NCBI GenBank assembly: GCA_036258055.1
Contig: DATAEK010000336.1
Location: forward strand, 1-5,429
Length of the DNA: 5,429 nucleotides
Direction of reading: 5' to 3'
From: DATAEK01 sp036258055
GTDB lineage: Bacteria > Acidobacteriota > Vicinamibacteria > Vicinamibacterales > 2-12-FULL-66-21
Of this stretch, positions 5,349 to 5,429 are shown piece after piece. The position numbers were made by a program, and so were the translations under genes. A model generated the notes under the pieces. The model had not been told where the DNA came from. It was given only the letters and a program-made list of their open reading frames with translations, and searched no databases. Position 1 is the stretch's first letter, and the number at the start of each line of letters is the position of its first letter.

Positions 5349-5429
5349 ATGCGCTGGAATGATCGCGGAGCGATCACGATCCACGTCGCTATTGCTCTGA
5401 TCGCATTAATCACCTTCACCTCGATCGTG
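5349..5429 (+). CDS. TadE/TadG-like membrane-anchored protein, N-terminal fragment (runs off window)
   Basis: Only 27 codons are present and the frame is open at the edge. The ATG is preceded by GAAGGAG (5337-5343) with a 5-nt spacer, the best ribosome binding site in the window. The peptide begins MRWNDRGAITIHVAIAL and continues as a hydrophobic segment (ALIALITFTSIV). A short charged head, then G-A-[IV]-x-[IV] and a single membrane helix, is how Tad-type (Flp pilus assembly, TadE/TadG-like) proteins start. These are anchored by one N-terminal helix with the bulk outside the membrane. The assignment rests on this segment alone; a generic membrane protein remains possible. Confidence 0.6.
   Translation, partial: MRWNDRGAITIHVAIALIALITFTSIV

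Noticed and set aside
4919..5362. Plus-strand open frame overlapping the cupredoxin gene
   Set aside because: It is a frame-shifted shadow of the cupredoxin that continues through non-coding hairpins.
1..5429. CRISPR array, tRNA, rRNA or transposase gene
   Set aside because: I saw no regularly spaced repeats, no tRNA-like cloverleaf with conserved TTC arm, no rRNA signature and no transposase motif anywhere in the window.

Overview
This is a GC-rich window (clearly above 60% by eye, not computed) with tight gene packing and strong G/C bias at third codon positions. The gene content points to a soil-type, high-GC Gram-negative bacterium: an exported amidohydrolase, a Tad-like protein beginning with a GAITIHVAIAL-type hydrophobic segment, and an ECF sigma factor next to a DUF4142 protein and a cupredoxin lipoprotein. 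Acidobacteriota (Vicinamibacteria-like) is my best guess, but it is an inference from overall style and not from a marker gene.

Layout. Positions 1-1266 (minus strand) hold an amidohydrolase of the 5-methylthioadenosine/S-adenosylhomocysteine deaminase type. It carries an N-terminal signal peptide, and its C-terminus runs off the left edge. A gap of about 300 bp containing a GC hairpin separates it from the divergent upp (uracil phosphoribosyltransferase, about 1570-2190), which appears to be transcribed from a -10 box only 7 nt upstream of its GTG start. Directly after the upp stop codon lies a 158-bp non-coding element with 35-bp imperfect terminal inverted repeats (2191-2348), which looks like a MITE or REPIN-type repeat. 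Next comes a short citrate synthase-fold protein of the citryl-CoA lyase type (2501-3355).

Positions 3372-5090 form one regulatory module: an ECF sigma factor (3412-4140), then a probable operon of a periplasmic DUF4142 protein (4241-4756) and an amicyanin-like cupredoxin lipoprotein (4758-5090), ending at a strong hairpin (5117-5141). The sigma gene and the DUF4142-cupredoxin pair are each preceded by the same two-box sequence, GGGAAC-N15-TGCATCAA. The boxes are conserved while the spacers between them are not. The simplest reading is that the sigma factor drives its own gene and the envelope copper/redox pair. No anti-sigma factor gene is visible in the window.

The right edge (5349-5429) holds the first 27 codons of a TadE/TadG-like membrane-anchored protein with a good ribosome binding site. 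The amidohydrolase, upp and citrate synthase-like genes look like unrelated metabolic genes. The sigma-DUF4142-cupredoxin unit is the only stretch where neighbours clearly work together.
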